Below, in pieces: positions 1-11,398 of a stretch of DNA of 64,000 nt. The position numbers were made by a program, and so were the translations under genes. How positions within the stretch are numbered: position 1 is the first letter of the stretch; each line of letters opens with the position of its first letter. The notes below the pieces were generated by a model. It worked only from the letters and a program-made list of their open reading frames with translations. It made no database searches and was not told the DNA's origin. Source of the stretch: Macrocystis pyrifera (Eukaryota; Sar; Phaeophyceae; Laminariales; Laminariaceae); contig JASSKH010000010.1 of NCBI GenBank assembly GCA_031763025.1, positions 4,769,901 to 4,833,900 of the forward strand, read 5' to 3'.

Positions 1-111
1 GCTCGCAATGAGCATGACTACTGGAAGAAGCAGGTTGACGAGATGAAGGGGGCCGCCCTCGCGTACCGACAACGAGCAGAAGACATCGAGAAGAACCTGA
101 AGTTGGCCACG
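1..111 (+). CDS. Locus A exon 1 (partial), putative coiled coil
   Basis: Open in frame 1 from the window edge (ARNEHDYWKKQVDEM...) to donor GTGAGT at 112, phase 0. It matches locus B up to 47708 (shared start RARNEHDY) and locus C up to 63252 (shared YRQR-E-E/D pattern). The charged heptad-like sequence suggests a helical coiled coil. The intron that follows (112-630) carries an imperfect CTG microsatellite at 187-222, conserved in position in all three loci. Confidence 0.75.
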
Positions 112-3100
112 GTGAGTCGAGTCAATTATCAAATGGCCGAATTACCTATTTACCAAGTATGTATTTATATATTTTGTGTATGCCGGGCTGCTTCTGCTGC
201 TGCTGTTTCTGCTGCTGCTGAAAGACACTGCTTTATCAGCCATCCTGTTGGCGCACAAGCAACCGCGCGATCAACGCACTTTCCCGTGTCAATTCGAGGA
301 GCTGTGCGGCGACAAAGAACCAGCGCCCCCCCGCCAGGTATACTGCGATGCCTTTTGTGACTACAGGTTGTCGTATATATATACATACCTAGTATGTGCG
401 ATACGCCTCGTATTTTTTCATGGGTTTTTATTCCAAACTTGCGGTTCAGGGCGGAAAAAATCGTCTTTACAAGGTATGTATTACCAGTGTGCAAACAGTA
501 TATACATACCATACCGGTAGTGATACGCACACTGGCACCCCGACGAACCAAACAAACGATCACATTTTGACGAACCCACACGTCTCTTTCCCTCGGTGCG
601 CTCGTGAAACAACTCTTTCGCCTCGGATAGGACCGACTTGCAGAAGAGACTCTCGCGTCAGACGCTCTGGCGGATTTCCTACAGGAGAAGACAGACTTAC
701 TGGCCGAAGAACAGGTGTATACTTCAGCATGATGACCGCGTGTTTCGTATTTTTCTTGCGCCGCAAGCCATATCAGACACACTCCGTTCCGTTCGTGGCA
801 TGCGATTCTTCGTGGCATCGCGATGAGTCGCGTTGGCCACGTGTCGATATCTCGCAACTCGGCAGCAAACAAAATGCGCACTGACTGATTTTAATGTGTG
901 ATGGGGCTGCATGCTTGATGGTCCTAATCAACATAATATGTAACCATGCAATTATTCATGTTTTTAATAAAAGTCGTTGGGTGCGATTGCCACTGGTCAC
1001 CCCCGTGTGCGTGGCATACGCGAATAAGTTCGTGGCATCGCTGTAATTTATTTTTACTACGATTACACACTAGCCAGGAATAAAGCGCGCTGTGGACTTA
1101 TTTTTCAATTTTTTTACGCGACACCAGGAATAACACTCACTGCGGCGCGGGCTGCAGCGCTTGGTTCATAGTTCAACGCGGCAGATGTGATGAATGCGTG
1201 CATTGGATGCGTTGGGCTAGCTACATACCGCACCTGGTTCGACATGATAGGGTCTTTGCCGCCAACGTTCGTGCTGGGTATTCATACTCCGGCAGCATGT
1301 GTATGCCCAGAACGTTCCCGCTGGCTCCATGTTATGACTCACTGTTCTCTCGGCTATTCCCTTGGGCATGTGCATGAATGGGCCCTTGCCAACCTTCGTG
1401 CTGGGTATTCATGTATTCATACTCCGGCAGCATGTTTTAGCCCAGAACGTTCCCGCCGGCTTGTGATGTTCGAGGTCGTTTTATTTTCTCTTGGAAATTC
1501 CTTTGTGGGACTGCCTGGCGGTACACTCAGACTCCAACCGCCATCACCACCCCGCCATGTCTGCCGTTTCTGCGAGATAGGGGCGTAGCGAAGCTCTAAA
1601 GCAACTAGTCGACGCTCTTCTGAAGGAAAGGAGGGATGTGGATGCGTGGGCAGATGAGGTGCGCGAGACGACCGTACAGACTTGTATTTGCTTGCAAAAT
1701 TGGTGTACTTACATTCGACCAGTAGTGCTTGCCGTATTCCCTCCTTCCTTACCGGGGGTGCCGCTGCATTAGTCTGTCCCGTTACAATATTTTTTTGTTG
1801 GCATCATTTGACGATACACGCCACGCGATACGTACAGTAGGAGATACTTTCGTTTCGCCCTCAACCGCTTCTTCCCCGATCAACCTCGAAATAGAGCGCC
1901 CCAGATTACTGCTGGTATGTATCACGGCGGTGCCCAGGAGCGCACAGCTAGACTCAAGTGCAAAACAAGTAGTACCGTCTTTTTTTGTCTCTTGCCGGAA
2001 ACTAGGACACTGGAACGCCGTCTAGGCTGACATCCATGTGTTCCCGACGCACACCCCCCCCTTGCCTTCCGCAGCCGGATAGGGGAACTGAAGCTCTGTC
2101 TCTCCTCCTTCCTGGCGGGCTTGCGGCGGGACCTCCGAAACACGTGGACACCCAGGCTCGGTGGTCTCCTGGCGTCTTGCGGGCCATTTATATGCAGAAC
2201 AAGCAAGGCGATTGCGCTTGCAAACGAGAGTTAGCGGCGAACGGCCTTTCTCACGCGCGGCGCCGGTTCAAGGACACCGCCGTACTGGGCCAAGGGGCAT
2301 TCGGCATTGTCCACCGCGGACGTTGCAAGAAGATGAGGAAGGACTACGCGATCAAAACCGCCAAACCTGTGAGGGCTTGTAGTGATGGCCGGAAGGGGAG
2401 GGCGGTGGGGTGTTTCAGTTTCAGTGTCTGATGGTGACGTGTGTTTGTTTTTATTAGAAGTCTAGGAAATTGTGTATCGACCGGTAAGGCTTTTATTAGT
2501 GGTTGTAGGGCGCACGCACGGCCGCTATTTTCTACGCATGATAAATGAAAACGTAATACTTTAGTTGTCGTTGTCGTTGGTGGTGGTGTTGGTGGTGTTG
2601 GTGGTGGTGGTGGTGATGGTGGTGGTGGTGGTGGTGGTGGTGGTGATTTAGTCCTCGCATTGGCTCCTCGTCATGGTTTAGTCCGTGACCAAACGACAAA
2701 CACACAGACAGACTACCATCGCTTACTATTAATATCTCCGGCCCGTGTTTGCACCTTTTTTTTTTTCGTGGCTTCCTCCAAAGGCGTGTAATTGCGCGAA
2801 CAAGACGGTTCGAAAACACAAATGAAACAAAAATGAAAAACAACAAGTCGATTGTTTGATCATTTGATTATTTGTGGTTTCGGTCGAAACTACAAAGAGC
2901 GACTCACCCGATACGTAGTTTAGTATATCATATAATTCCTACCTGGTACGTCGTAGGGACAAATGATGACATTTTGTTTTAGTTAAAGTCCGCTACCCTA
3001 TACTCGTATAGGAAGGGTGAAACAAGTATACACTTGGTACGTATATAGCTGTTGCCGCGGCAACGGCTCTGCACACCGTGCGACAATTACGTATTTGCCG

Positions 3101-6100
3101 TAGTTGTCTATTTACACGAACAAAGACCGTTTCCGCCTTACCAATGTCGCGAGACCTCTTCCCATCCATTTTTGTGGCAGGGGCGTGCGGGAACCAGCTT
3201 GGTGCGAGAGCTGATCGCGTACACAATGTGAGTCCCCCCCCTGCTTCGTCTCGCCTCGTTATCAGCGTTCTCTTAGGGGATTTCGTTCCTGTAGATAAGT
3301 AGCCAGTAGACAGAAGATAGGCGTACTACTGTAGCAACTTTTGTCCTGAACGAGCCACACGCACATCGAAGCGGTATATTAGTGTTCCAAGTCGTACATG
3401 AACTCATGGAATGTTGACTACTGCGTGGTGCTTCTACTGCGTTTTGGTGAGCACCTCGCGGCGTTGAGCGCTCGAAGTTCAGACGCTCGGACGGCCGAGG
3501 TAGCTTTCGTCTCAAGCCACCCCCCGCCCCCCCCTTGGCCTCCATATCTCAGGATGGGGACGCACAAGTTCATCATTGGTGTGGAGTCCTTGAGCGATGT
3601 CACGGGGTCGGAAGGTCTCGTCATGGAAATTGCCGTGTGCGATATGTTTAAGGCGTCGACGGGAAGGAGCGACACAAAATTCACCCTTGCACAACAAATA
3701 AGGTGCACAAACCCTACGGTGCATGTGTATAAGGCAGCAGTGTTTTGTGGTTACAGTAGACGCGTTTCAGTCTGCAAAAACGCACCGTTAGTGTTGCGTA
3801 GGAAGGCTGTTCGTTGGGTTCTGCCCGTTGGGGGTCATTCTCCAAAGCTTCGCCCGTGTATATAGCGCTGCCGCCGGCGTTTCCGACGGTTTTTTTTTTT
3901 TTTTCAGGCTTCCGACTCCGGCTATCGAGTCAGAAATCAAGTAAACACTGCAGTGAACGACTTTCTTACCTGCACCGTAGGATACTGCATCATTCTGCAA
4001 AAACGCACCGTTAGTGTTGCGTAGGAAGGCTGTTCGTTGGGTTCTGCCCGTTGGGGGTCATTCTCCAAAGCTTCGCCGTGTATATAGCGCTGCCGCCGGC
4101 GTTTCCGACGGTTTGGTTTTTTTTTCAGGCTTCCGATTCCGGCTATCGAGTCAGAAATCAAGTGAACACTGCAGTGAACGACTTTCTTACCTGCACCGTA
4201 GGATACTGCATCATTCTGGTAGGAAATACGAGCAAAGAAATGTTTGCGGGCAGCTGCTCCGCGTCCTGCATAAATTCGACCGTTTCGGTCAACGTTTGGC
4301 GACGATTATTGCTGTTGTGAGAAATAACACTCTCCCGGGCAGTTGGAAACCTATGCTATATACGTTTAATTCTTCCCGCTTCCCGCTGCACAAAAACATA
4401 TTTCCGCGCGCTCTTTCCCAACGTTTCATCCATGCCCGGCATGCGCATGTTCCGGGGCTGTATACACTCCCTGATACGGGTAAAACATGTCGGCGATCCA
4501 TACACATGTTGCTTGGTAGAAATTACGGCATAAGGTGAAGAACATACGCACGAACCATTTCTGAACCATGACACCCTCCGTGTTTCTTTCTTTCGGCTTA
4601 TCGACGCTGTTCGTGGTGGTGGTGTCGTTTTTGGTCAGCTTTGAGGCAGATGCGACGGAAGGTCTAAGCTACATGCACGGCCTAGGAATTGTGCACTGCG
4701 ACCATAAGCTGGAGAACACCTTGGTCTGTCGCACTGATGGCCCCACGGGCTTCGTGGGGAAAGTAACCGACCCCGGACTGTGGTGTGGTGAGTCGGGATT
4801 CGGGAGGGACGCTAGAAACTAACGAAGAAAAAAAAAACACCCCCCCATAAATCCCCCCAACCACGTATTATTAGACGTTGTGCGTAGCTTTCCTATTTTT
4901 TACTTTCCCTTGGTTTTCTTCTTGTTTCTGGGAAAGTCATTTTGAAGCTCATGCCGCACATTGTCGGAAAGCAAACACGAAAGCGCTATGTTTGTAGAAC
5001 CGTTGTACTACTGCGCCCACGTGCTCACGTTTCGGGGACAGCCGAGTTGAGTTTAAGGTTTAGAGTCAGGCACGTCTTCATACAAAGCACACGGCGGAAC
5101 GAAAAAAAGTTCCTCGGGTTGGAAGGCGTTTCTTTTCGAAGGGTGGATTTTCGCGGGCAAATTATGCAAGCATCGGAGCTTTTTCTCATGGTACCCCTGA
5201 ACTGGCAAATGCCACATCCTACCCCCCCCCCCCCAGATTATGGAAAACAATACATTTGTTTTTGGCCGAAAACGTTATCATCATTATTAGTGTTTTTCTG
5301 TCTACACAACTTATATATGACACGTTTTGTCAATTTTGGGTCAGCGTTCCACATTGGCTACATATGTACCAGGTATACACGTTGCTGTTCTTCTTGATGT
5401 TTGGGCAAGAGTTGCCATATCTTTCTGCGAAAAATATCGGTGCCTTCTTGCACAAAAAGCATGTGTCCCGAGCGTCGGCCCTGACAAGAATCGGCGCGAT
5501 ATGCTCGAGCCACAAATGTAGGAGAGGGCGTCCGAACAAGAACAAAACGCGAATCGGAAGGAGGGAAGGGTGTACCGGCATATACCCACCGCCATTGAGA
5601 GTGATAAATCCGACGGTTGTTGCTGACGTCATGTATGCCAGGAATATATAGGCTAAACGGAGATGATTGCCATCCTTTTCCGGCTCCGTCACGGGTACTT
5701 TGTTTCGTTTTCGTTTCCGAGCGCGCAGTTGCTGTTCATGATTTAGTCACACTCTTGGGCAGTAGCAGTAGTGTTGGTCCATCCTTGCTCAGACTCGTTG
5801 CTGTTCGACGTTTCTTTGTGTCGTCTCCTTCGAGTGTGGAACACCACTTAATGCCTCAAAAATAGTACATGCTCACTCATTTATCATTTGGCGCTATTGT
5901 TCTGCTTGTTCCTTGTTTACACGTGTCACCCCTCAACATAGGTTGCGGTACCGATTACTGCACCAGTCAAAACGCGGTCGCCGTGACACCTCCCTCGCCA
6001 CACACCTGCGTCGCCACGTCACGATGTGGATAACTTTTTGCGGGTGCAAATAGCATGATGTGCGGGTTTTCAATGCCCTCCGAAACTGGACACCCTATAT

Positions 6101-6518
6101 ATCAAAACCAAGACACAGGTTTGACATCCAACCAAAACTCGCCTACCGTTATCGAAAACATCAGGCGTGGGAGAAACCAGAGGCGTCCGTATGGGCACCC
6201 TAGGGAGGTCTCCTCACGAGAACACCCACAGCGAAGTCGCAGCTGTTCCGAACCAAGACGTCTTCGCGGTCGGGGTGGATTTGTGCTTCATCCTGGCACA
6301 CCCGAGCAAGAAGGGCGAGGACATCAACATGTGGACCCACTCGGTAAGGAGTGCATACACCCGTGGCTGGCGGAGGGTCGGTCGGGCTGTGACGGCTGGT
6401 GCGGAGGGGCGTGCACTGCTAAACGAACGGCGGTACGGTGCAAAGTAAACCTTGGCTGTGTGCTGTCTCAATAATAGCGCCTGCTGCTGCTAGGTAGCCG
6501 CCCTCCTAGCATCGCAAC

Positions 6519-6549
<31 letters not shown>

Positions 6550-9430
6550 GGTATTCCCCCTCCCCGCCTCATATTCCACTCTACGTGTCAACCCCGAACG
6601 GCCCCTGCGTCTAAACACAGAGTCTGATGACGGCTACAGAAAAGGAACGCCTCCGGGTTCTGCAAGCCATGGGGGGTGACGCGAACCAGCTCTGGGTGAG
6701 TCTGCGCAAGGGTCGGATCTTCTCGCGCGCCCTGATTTGTCGGCCAGAGTTTGTTCGCGCTTACTGCATCGCGTATGCTGATAGCTGGTCGATACCGTGT
6801 GTTTGGTATGTTAAAGGATTGCTGTGCCTCAACTCTTAACTTGGCCGAGGGTGCGATCACACTTGCTGTATCGTTTTTGTCTGGTTGGTGTAACGCGTAG
6901 CGCCGTTTCTGCGAAGGCGTTTTGGTTTATCGCAATGTTTATAAGGTGGGTTTCGTAGTATACTAGCAAGAACGTTTTTTTCTTGACGTAGCCTCTTTGA
7001 AAGTGTATCACTCACGTTATCGGATAAAAATAATTGGAATTAGTGTAGCATGTATTTTTGTAGCAGTAACAGGGTTGTGACTAAGTCGAGGGCCCGCCCG
7101 TTTGACTGCCGCGCTCTCATCTTCTACGCGGTCCTCACACGTGTCCGCGGCATGACTTCGCTACCGTTTTTGCCGTATGTGTGCAGGTGGACGTCACTGA
7201 TAGAACCATGTCCGATGGAAGTTTGTCCCGGATCCTCCTCCAGCCTAACAACCTCAACTCGGCTCTGCCTCCGTCCGAGTTGTTGAGGGTGAGTTGCTGC
7301 GGCATCTCTTTGTGGTGGTGATGGTTTGTTTTCGAATGTGTGTACGCTACTTTGACGATTTTGAATCGCATTATTATTGTCCTCATGATCGGTTTCCATC
7401 TGGCAATGTGCAGCACAAAGTTACACATCCATCTCTCATTCTTACATACCTATGTACCTGGTACGACACACAAGAAGAAAACAGAGGAATCAACAACAAG
7501 GACCTTGATTGATTGCCGTCCGACGTAGATCGCTTATGAACAACCAGGAAAAAAACAGCGAGATCAGCAAAGGATGTCATTTCACAACCCTAGCTCCTCT
7601 TCGACTTCAAAACCAGAGGTCGTTTTTTCGAGACTAGACTACGGAGCCACTCATTTCCGGACATTTTAAATCGTTCATCAAGTCAGGAGGCAGCCTTTTT
7701 TCCCCTAGTGCTGTGTCTGGTGTGGGAAATTAATCCATACTTTGTGACAGGCGTTCTTGGTGAAGGTTCAGGTTTCGACTCCTGTACTGTGTTATTTTGT
7801 TGTTTTTTTTATCGCTGAAAACGGGAGAAAGCGCGAGTTAGCGCAAGCACATCGAATGTGACGAGCCTGTGGGGATGCCAAACCCTGCTCGTGAAAACAA
7901 AGGGTAGACACTGACTGTACATACACATACCACGCCCCCTTGTCTGCCTCTTGGATTTTCCGTCAGAACGTTAGCGAAGGTGCCTGTACTTCTCCACACT
8001 CGCAACACGTTTAACTCAGCCCTCCCGACCGCTTCATCCCACCCCTGCTGTACGTAATGCTGTTTGCTTGTGTTTGAAGACGTGCGAGGTGCTGAAGAAG
8101 GCCGTCTCCCGCGACCCTGCGGACCGCCCCAACATGAAAGCGATGACCGCCTTCCTTCGTGCACTGGCCACAAAGACTGGCGCCCGTGTCGAAGCGATCG
8201 CGGCCACGCCGATTTCTGCAGGGCCGATAGCGGGGAAGCTCCATGCTGGCCCGATCCTCATGTCTCCGGAGGACATTCTCGACGGAGTCACGGCTGCTAC
8301 CCCGGTCCGCCCCCCCGCCAACGTGAGCTTTTCCCGGGAGATGGGAGGCGGCGGCGAGGCTGTGATTGACCTGGTCGACAACGCCAAGTGGATGGACTTT
8401 CCCATCAACCCCGCTTCGTGCTCGCAAGCAGCAGGACCAGTAGGAGTTGATGGTCGTGGCGGTGGAGACGCTCAGGGGGGCTTCGTATCAGAGGAGCGCT
8501 CTTCCCTTTACCCGGGGATAGGACAACTTGTCGAGGAAGAGGAAGATGCCCAGCGCATCCCATCCCTGGAAGAGATCGCGGAGTGGGTACACCTCACGCC
8601 CCCCCCCATTGTGGCACCGATCGTGAAGCGGGGCGCCGATTGTGCGGGTGTTGCGGTGCCTCCGGTCGAGACCGTCGAGGCAGGACGAACTGCTACTCTA
8701 TCCACTGCGGAACCCCAAGCGGAAGAGCGCAATTTGAACGTGGTCATACCTTCCCTGGAGGAGATCGTCGGCTGGACGGACCTCCCCTCGCTCCCGTTCC
8801 CCGGGTCGCTCGCCGAGGCGTTGGCAGAAACGACTAGACGCGCCGGAGGCTGTCCTAGGAGGAGCGGGCGCCGAGCCCATGAAAGACCACCTCCCTAGCT
8901 ACGTCTCCCCCCACCTCAAAGTGGCCGAGGTGGTGGATGTTACCCTCGCTGTCCCTGCAAGCCCCAATGCGGGGTCGAGCTACAGTGGCGGTGATGGCAG
9001 TGGCAGCGATGGCGGTGGCAGTGGCCGTGGTGGTGGTGGTGTTAGAGGTAGCGACACGGGTTCTTCTTGGGAAAGGACAGGTGGAGGACGAGCCCAGGCG
9101 GGGGAAGAGGTGAGGGTGATGATGGTCGGGCCCGACGCGTCGCTCACTTTCACGGAGGTGCTCGCTAGGGGCTTCGACACATCCGCACCCGTCGCAGACG
9201 TTGCCACACCCTCAGCGACACCCCATCCCCAGCTCCGCCCCCGCCCCCGCCCCCCCCCGGGACTTCCGAGCTCGTCTGCAGCCAGCACACGCCAGAGCAC
9301 AGACGTCGGTGTAAGGGGGGAGTCAACGACACCGGCGGTCTTACTTACCCCGTCAGCCATTCTCCGGGCGGACAGGGACAAGCTGGGCAGCCCTCTCGCG
9401 CGGTCTGCGGTGGAGGGAGGGCCGTGTTAG
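1..9430 (+). CDS. Locus A: divergent protein kinase-like gene, 11 visible exons, 5' end outside window
   Basis: Spliced gene with exons at 1-111, 631-714, 1581-1658, 2075-2368, 3136-3227, 3553-3702, 4639-4787, 6165-6343, 6621-6695, 7187-7288 and 8080-9430. Borders come from alignment with locus B, where exons 2-10 have the same lengths and phases. Product: putative coiled coil (exons 1-3), kinase N-lobe (4-6), catalytic loop and DPG motif (7), activation and P+1 segment (8), C-lobe (9-11), then a Gly/Pro/Ser-rich tail. Catalytic Lys, Asp and Asn equivalents remain, so phosphotransfer is possible but unproven; HRD reads HCD and DFG reads DPG. Two lesions suggest decay or sequence error: the exon 5 acceptor reads CG rather than AG, and the tail shifts frame near 8.82-8.86 kb. 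Substrate and pathway are unknown. Confidence 0.75.
631..714 (+). CDS. Locus A exon 2, coiled-coil segment (28 codons)
   Basis: Follows a pyrimidine-rich tract ending in ATAG and ends at GT 715. It encodes DRLAEETLASDALADFLQ followed by EKTDLLAEEQ. Locus B (48133-48216) has the same length, with MASDALAV and NTELLAEEK. The differences preserve hydrophobic and charged positions, so it was probably selected as protein. Confidence 0.8.
1256..1462 (+). repeat. Two imperfect direct copies inside locus A intron 2
   Basis: About 75 bp is present twice (near 1256-1330 and 1386-1462). Both copies contain CGTGCTGGGTATTCAT, ACTCCGGCAGCATG and CCCAGAACGTTCCCGC. Locus B has one diverged copy in the equivalent intron near 48660-48720, so the doubling is specific to A. 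Confidence 0.7.
1581..1658 (+). CDS. Locus A exon 3, coiled-coil segment (26 codons)
   Basis: Encodes GRSEALKQLVDALLKERR then DVDAWADE, between acceptor GATAG and donor GT 1659; phase 0 at both ends. Locus B exon 3 (48818-48895) is the same length and keeps LVDTLLKEK and AW..E. It joins in frame to exon 4. Confidence 0.8.
2075..2368 (+). CDS. Locus A exon 4, kinase glycine-rich loop and beta3 lysine
   Basis: 98 codons from acceptor CCTTCCGCAG to donor GTGAGG, phase 0 at both ends. After a Pro/Leu-rich start (EALSLLLPGGLAAGPP) comes CACKRELAANGL, shared exactly with locus B. Then follow the ATP-binding loop VLGQGAFGIVHRG and the VAIK-type lysine in DYAIKTAKP. This exon is also the one multiplied at 31.8-35.5 kb. 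Confidence 0.85.
2569..2647 (+). repeat. GGT/TGG microsatellite in locus A intron 4
   Basis: Imperfect (GGT)n of about 75 bp with interspersed GTT and GAT. It produces a spurious poly-His open frame on the minus strand. Locus B has only a short GTT/GGT remnant near 49758-49784. Confidence 0.9.
3136..3227 (+). CDS. Locus A exon 5, kinase alphaC region; acceptor degraded
   Basis: 92 bp aligning to locus B exon 5 without gaps across the 3' 71 bases, ending phase 2 at donor GTGAGT. It encodes ...QGRAGTSLVRELIAYT; the RE glutamate is the alphaC residue that pairs with the beta3 lysine. The bases before the inferred start read TTTCCG, where locus B (50146-50148) and a minus-strand copy at 34.4 kb read TTTCAG. 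A therefore lacks the ancestral AG acceptor and may skip the exon or use another site. Confidence 0.6.
3553..3702 (+). CDS. Locus A exon 6, kinase beta4-beta5 and hinge
   Basis: 150 bp from acceptor ATATCTCAG to GT 3703, phase 2 in and out, same length as locus B exon 6. It encodes MGTHKFIIGVESLSDVTG then SEGLVMEIAVCDMF. SEGLVMEIA.CD is the beta5/hinge strand and is the most conserved part across all copies in the window. Confidence 0.8.
3771..4216 (+). repeat. Tandem duplication, 223-bp period, in locus A intron 6
   Basis: Two nearly identical units (3771-3993 and 3994-4216), each running from TCTGCAAAAACGCACCG to GATACTGCATCAT. The main differences are a T-tract length and a few point changes, so the event is recent. 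Diverged single-copy relatives of the unit's end occur at 35.80 kb and 50.89 kb, marking it as ancestral intron 6 sequence. Confidence 0.9.
4639..4787 (+). CDS. Locus A exon 7, kinase catalytic loop and DPG motif
   Basis: 149 bp, acceptor TTTTTGGTCAG, donor GTGAGT; completes an AG|C serine codon from exon 6. It encodes SFEADATEGLSYMHGLGI, then VHCDHKLENTL, then KVTDPGLWCG. The catalytic Asp (HCD), Lys and Asn (HKLEN) and the metal-binding Asp (DPG) are present. The HRD arginine is Cys and the DFG phenylalanine is Pro. Locus B has HCDVKLEN and DPG, so these departures belong to the family. Confidence 0.85.
6165..6343 (+). CDS. Locus A exon 8, kinase activation and P+1 segment
   Basis: 179 bp from acceptor AACATCAG to donor GTAAGG, phase 1 in, phase 0 out. 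It encodes GVGETRGVRMGTLGRSPHEN, then QDVFAVGVDLCFILAHP. GTLG..P.EN occupies the place of the GT..Y.APE segment, and D.FA.GV..C.IL corresponds to the alphaF DVWSLGV helix. In A the APE-like motif has drifted further (SPHE) than in B (IPLE). Confidence 0.8.
6521..6549 (+). repeat. (CCAG)n microsatellite in intron 8
   Basis: Seven near-perfect CAGC/CCAG tetramers in the intron before exon 9. Locus B shows only a trace (CCAGCCGGCCAACCAGCC near 52290). Confidence 0.9.
6621..6695 (+). CDS. Locus A exon 9, kinase C-lobe (25 codons)
   Basis: Encodes SLMTATEKERLRVLQAMG then GDANQLW, acceptor AACACAG, donor GTGAGT, phase 0. Locus B exon 9 matches in length and pattern (LMTAGELERLSVLQATGG). It probably forms the insert or alphaG region. 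Confidence 0.8.
7187..7288 (+). CDS. Locus A exon 10, kinase C-lobe (34 codons)
   Basis: Encodes VDVTDRTMSDGSLSRILLQ then PNNLNSALPPSELLR between acceptor GTGTGCAG and donor GTGAGT. Locus B exon 10 has ERTMSEGSLVRTLLQ and NPALPPS. Phase 0 on both sides. Confidence 0.8.
8080..9430 (+). CDS. Locus A exon 11: kinase C-terminal helix plus low-complexity tail, frame-shifted
   Basis: Starts after acceptor TGTTTGAAG with TCEVLKKAVSRDPADRPN, carrying the C-lobe DRP arginine motif. The frame stays open to a stop at 8896-8898 and includes two PSLEEI(A/V) repeats (near 8560 and 8750). A second frame, open to 9430, carries the Gly/Ser run (GGDGSGSDGGGSGRGGGG) and one copy of the LTFTEVLARGF repeat. Locus B has both parts in one frame, so a +1 slip lies near 8820-8860, unless a very short intron is removed there. 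The tail may mediate interactions; no known domain was recognised. Confidence 0.7.
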
Positions 9431-11398
9431 GGGGGCGCAAGGCTACCCTGCCGGCGGGAATGCAGGATAGGGAGCGGGGACTTTCGATGGCTCATATCCA
9501 TCCCTGGCGGCAGCAAAGTGCTTCTTGCGGGCGATATTCTGGAGGAAAGAGCCCTGAGCGTGCGTAATTATGACGTCAACGTTTGTGCAGGACGCGGCAA
9601 GTCCATCGAGAACAGTGCTAAATTTTAAGCACGGCGGGTTTTGGAAGGTTATATTGAATACGAGAGATTGCAGCTAGGTTCCGCAGTTGTTGCTCGACAG
9701 CCCATTTTTTAGGCGTTTGTCTTATTGACAGAGAACTGGGAGAAACCTAAGCACGCTGTTGACATTTCCTCGCTTGCGCAGAGGAAAGGAGATTAGGCCA
9801 TACGCAGGGTTCAAATACCCTCCGCGAGGATTGATGGCAGGCGATAGTAAGCCGCGGCACGCACACACCCGCGAAGATGTATTGTTTTGTCTTTTAATTC
9901 TGTACATATGTTGTTTCTCGGATGAATTTTGGGGAGGAGATTCGGGGAGGAGAGTGCCATAGGTCTCCCGATGCATGTTAGGCCAACAACCTCAGGTATG
10001 CCGTCCTCACGAAGCCGAACCTGCCAGAGATGTACCCGCTGGCGTTGTCAGTGTAAAAAGGGTTTCGTTCGGGGTACATATGCGTCTGTGTGAAGTGTTA
10101 TCTACAGACAGAGCGGCCATATCACAGCTGCCGCCATCGGCTCATGCCACACAGATATATTTGCCGAACCATACCTTTTGTTGTTTTGGGTGTATACGGG
10201 TGTGATATTTTCCAGGTATTCAAAGTCTATATACATACGATGATACGTATGCACACGCTTTTTTGGTATCTCATCGGTCAGGTGTTTCCAATATCTACTT
10301 CATGGTGGAGGTGTATGTTTTCTTTCGTGTACTTCGATGGTTGATACTTCCTTGTTGTACAGACATGTTGATATGCCTTACGTTTAACTCAATACGTGTT
10401 GGTTACTACATTTTTGAACCTCACTGTCGAAACGGTTGGGTTTTTCTGCTTCAGCACTGAGATTGCTTGATTTTTTTTACGTCAACGTTGAGATGTTTTC
10501 ATTTTATACCCCAACGTTGAGATGTTTTCATTTTATTTATCTGTGTTTGAATGTTGTCTTTTTGCATCTCAGTGTTGAGAAGGTATCATCTGCTTGCTAT
10601 AAGAGAGCTCCGTCTCTGTCCGACATTTTTACTTGCGACTGGGATGGCGGTGGGTCAGGCGCGGTAGCTCCGATTCTACACATGTACCACACCATTCTTC
10701 TAGCGCAAAGTAGGGGCTGGCACTGGATTGTCTCACCCAATCAAAAAGGGGCGTTTCGATGTCGTTCTTGTCTGTGCTGTGCTGAACTGTGCGATGATGT
10801 GCGGTGATGTCGTAGTACTCGAAATTGGGGGGGAGGGAGGACGGGATTCACAGTGAGCGGTAGGTTTACCGCAAATATATACTGGTGGGAGGGGGAGAGT
10901 TTAAGCGGGTTTACATATGGGGGAAAGTAGTGAGGGTACTTCAACCATAGTGTCTTGTATAGGTCATGCCCTAGGCGGGTTCTACGGAAACCTTGTTCGG
11001 AATTTGTGTAGGGGGGGTCAAGGATACGGCGATAGTCAAGTCGAGTTATTCCATGCACTGTAGAACAGGCCCCTCGAGTTGTACTATTAGACCAATACTA
11101 CGATGATAGTTCATTCTAGTACTACGATGTTTGATATGTATGTGTTCTCGTGTCGCGACAGGTCATACTTATGAGGTCACATGCACATCTATTTGTGTGG
11201 CGTCTAGATGGACTGCGGTAGCAGGTTGGCGACTGATAGTGTACCACAATAGTGGAGGTAGGCTGTGGTTTTGGCATCCGACTGAAGACGGGTGCAGTTT
11301 GTTATTTTCTACGTCCGGTAAATGTGTCGTAAAGCTACGTACCCACGGGGTCCAGAGCGTCCAACACACGTACGTATGATACGTACATTCGTCGACAG
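9431..11398 (+). other. Downstream part of duplicated unit, no clear gene
   Basis: No convincing exon. It contains two direct copies of CAACGTTGAGATGTTTTCAT (10484-10508 and 10513-10537). Block 10803-11010 has GCCCTAGGCGGGTTCTACGG followed by AAACCTTG and matches 55990-56160 downstream of locus B, so the duplicated unit extends past the kinase gene. Confidence 0.6.
9768..9829 (+). tRNA. tRNA-like relic, probably truncated
   Basis: CCTCGC and GCGAGG form a six-base stem 62 nt apart, enclosing a B-box-like GGTTCAAATACC with a short T-arm (GGG/CCC) and an A-box-like TGCGCAGAGG. The length is below a normal tRNA and I could not place an anticodon arm, so this is a relic or coincidence. Confidence 0.2.

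Noticed and set aside
229..345. Possible extra exon between kinase exons 1 and 2 (DTALSAILLAHKQPRDQR)
   Set aside because: The sequence is conserved in all three loci, but locus B has lost part of it without keeping frame, so it behaves as conserved intron sequence.
2532..2846. Minus-strand frame with a poly-histidine run
   Set aside because: It is a translation of the GGT microsatellite inside locus A intron 4; no splice or homology support.
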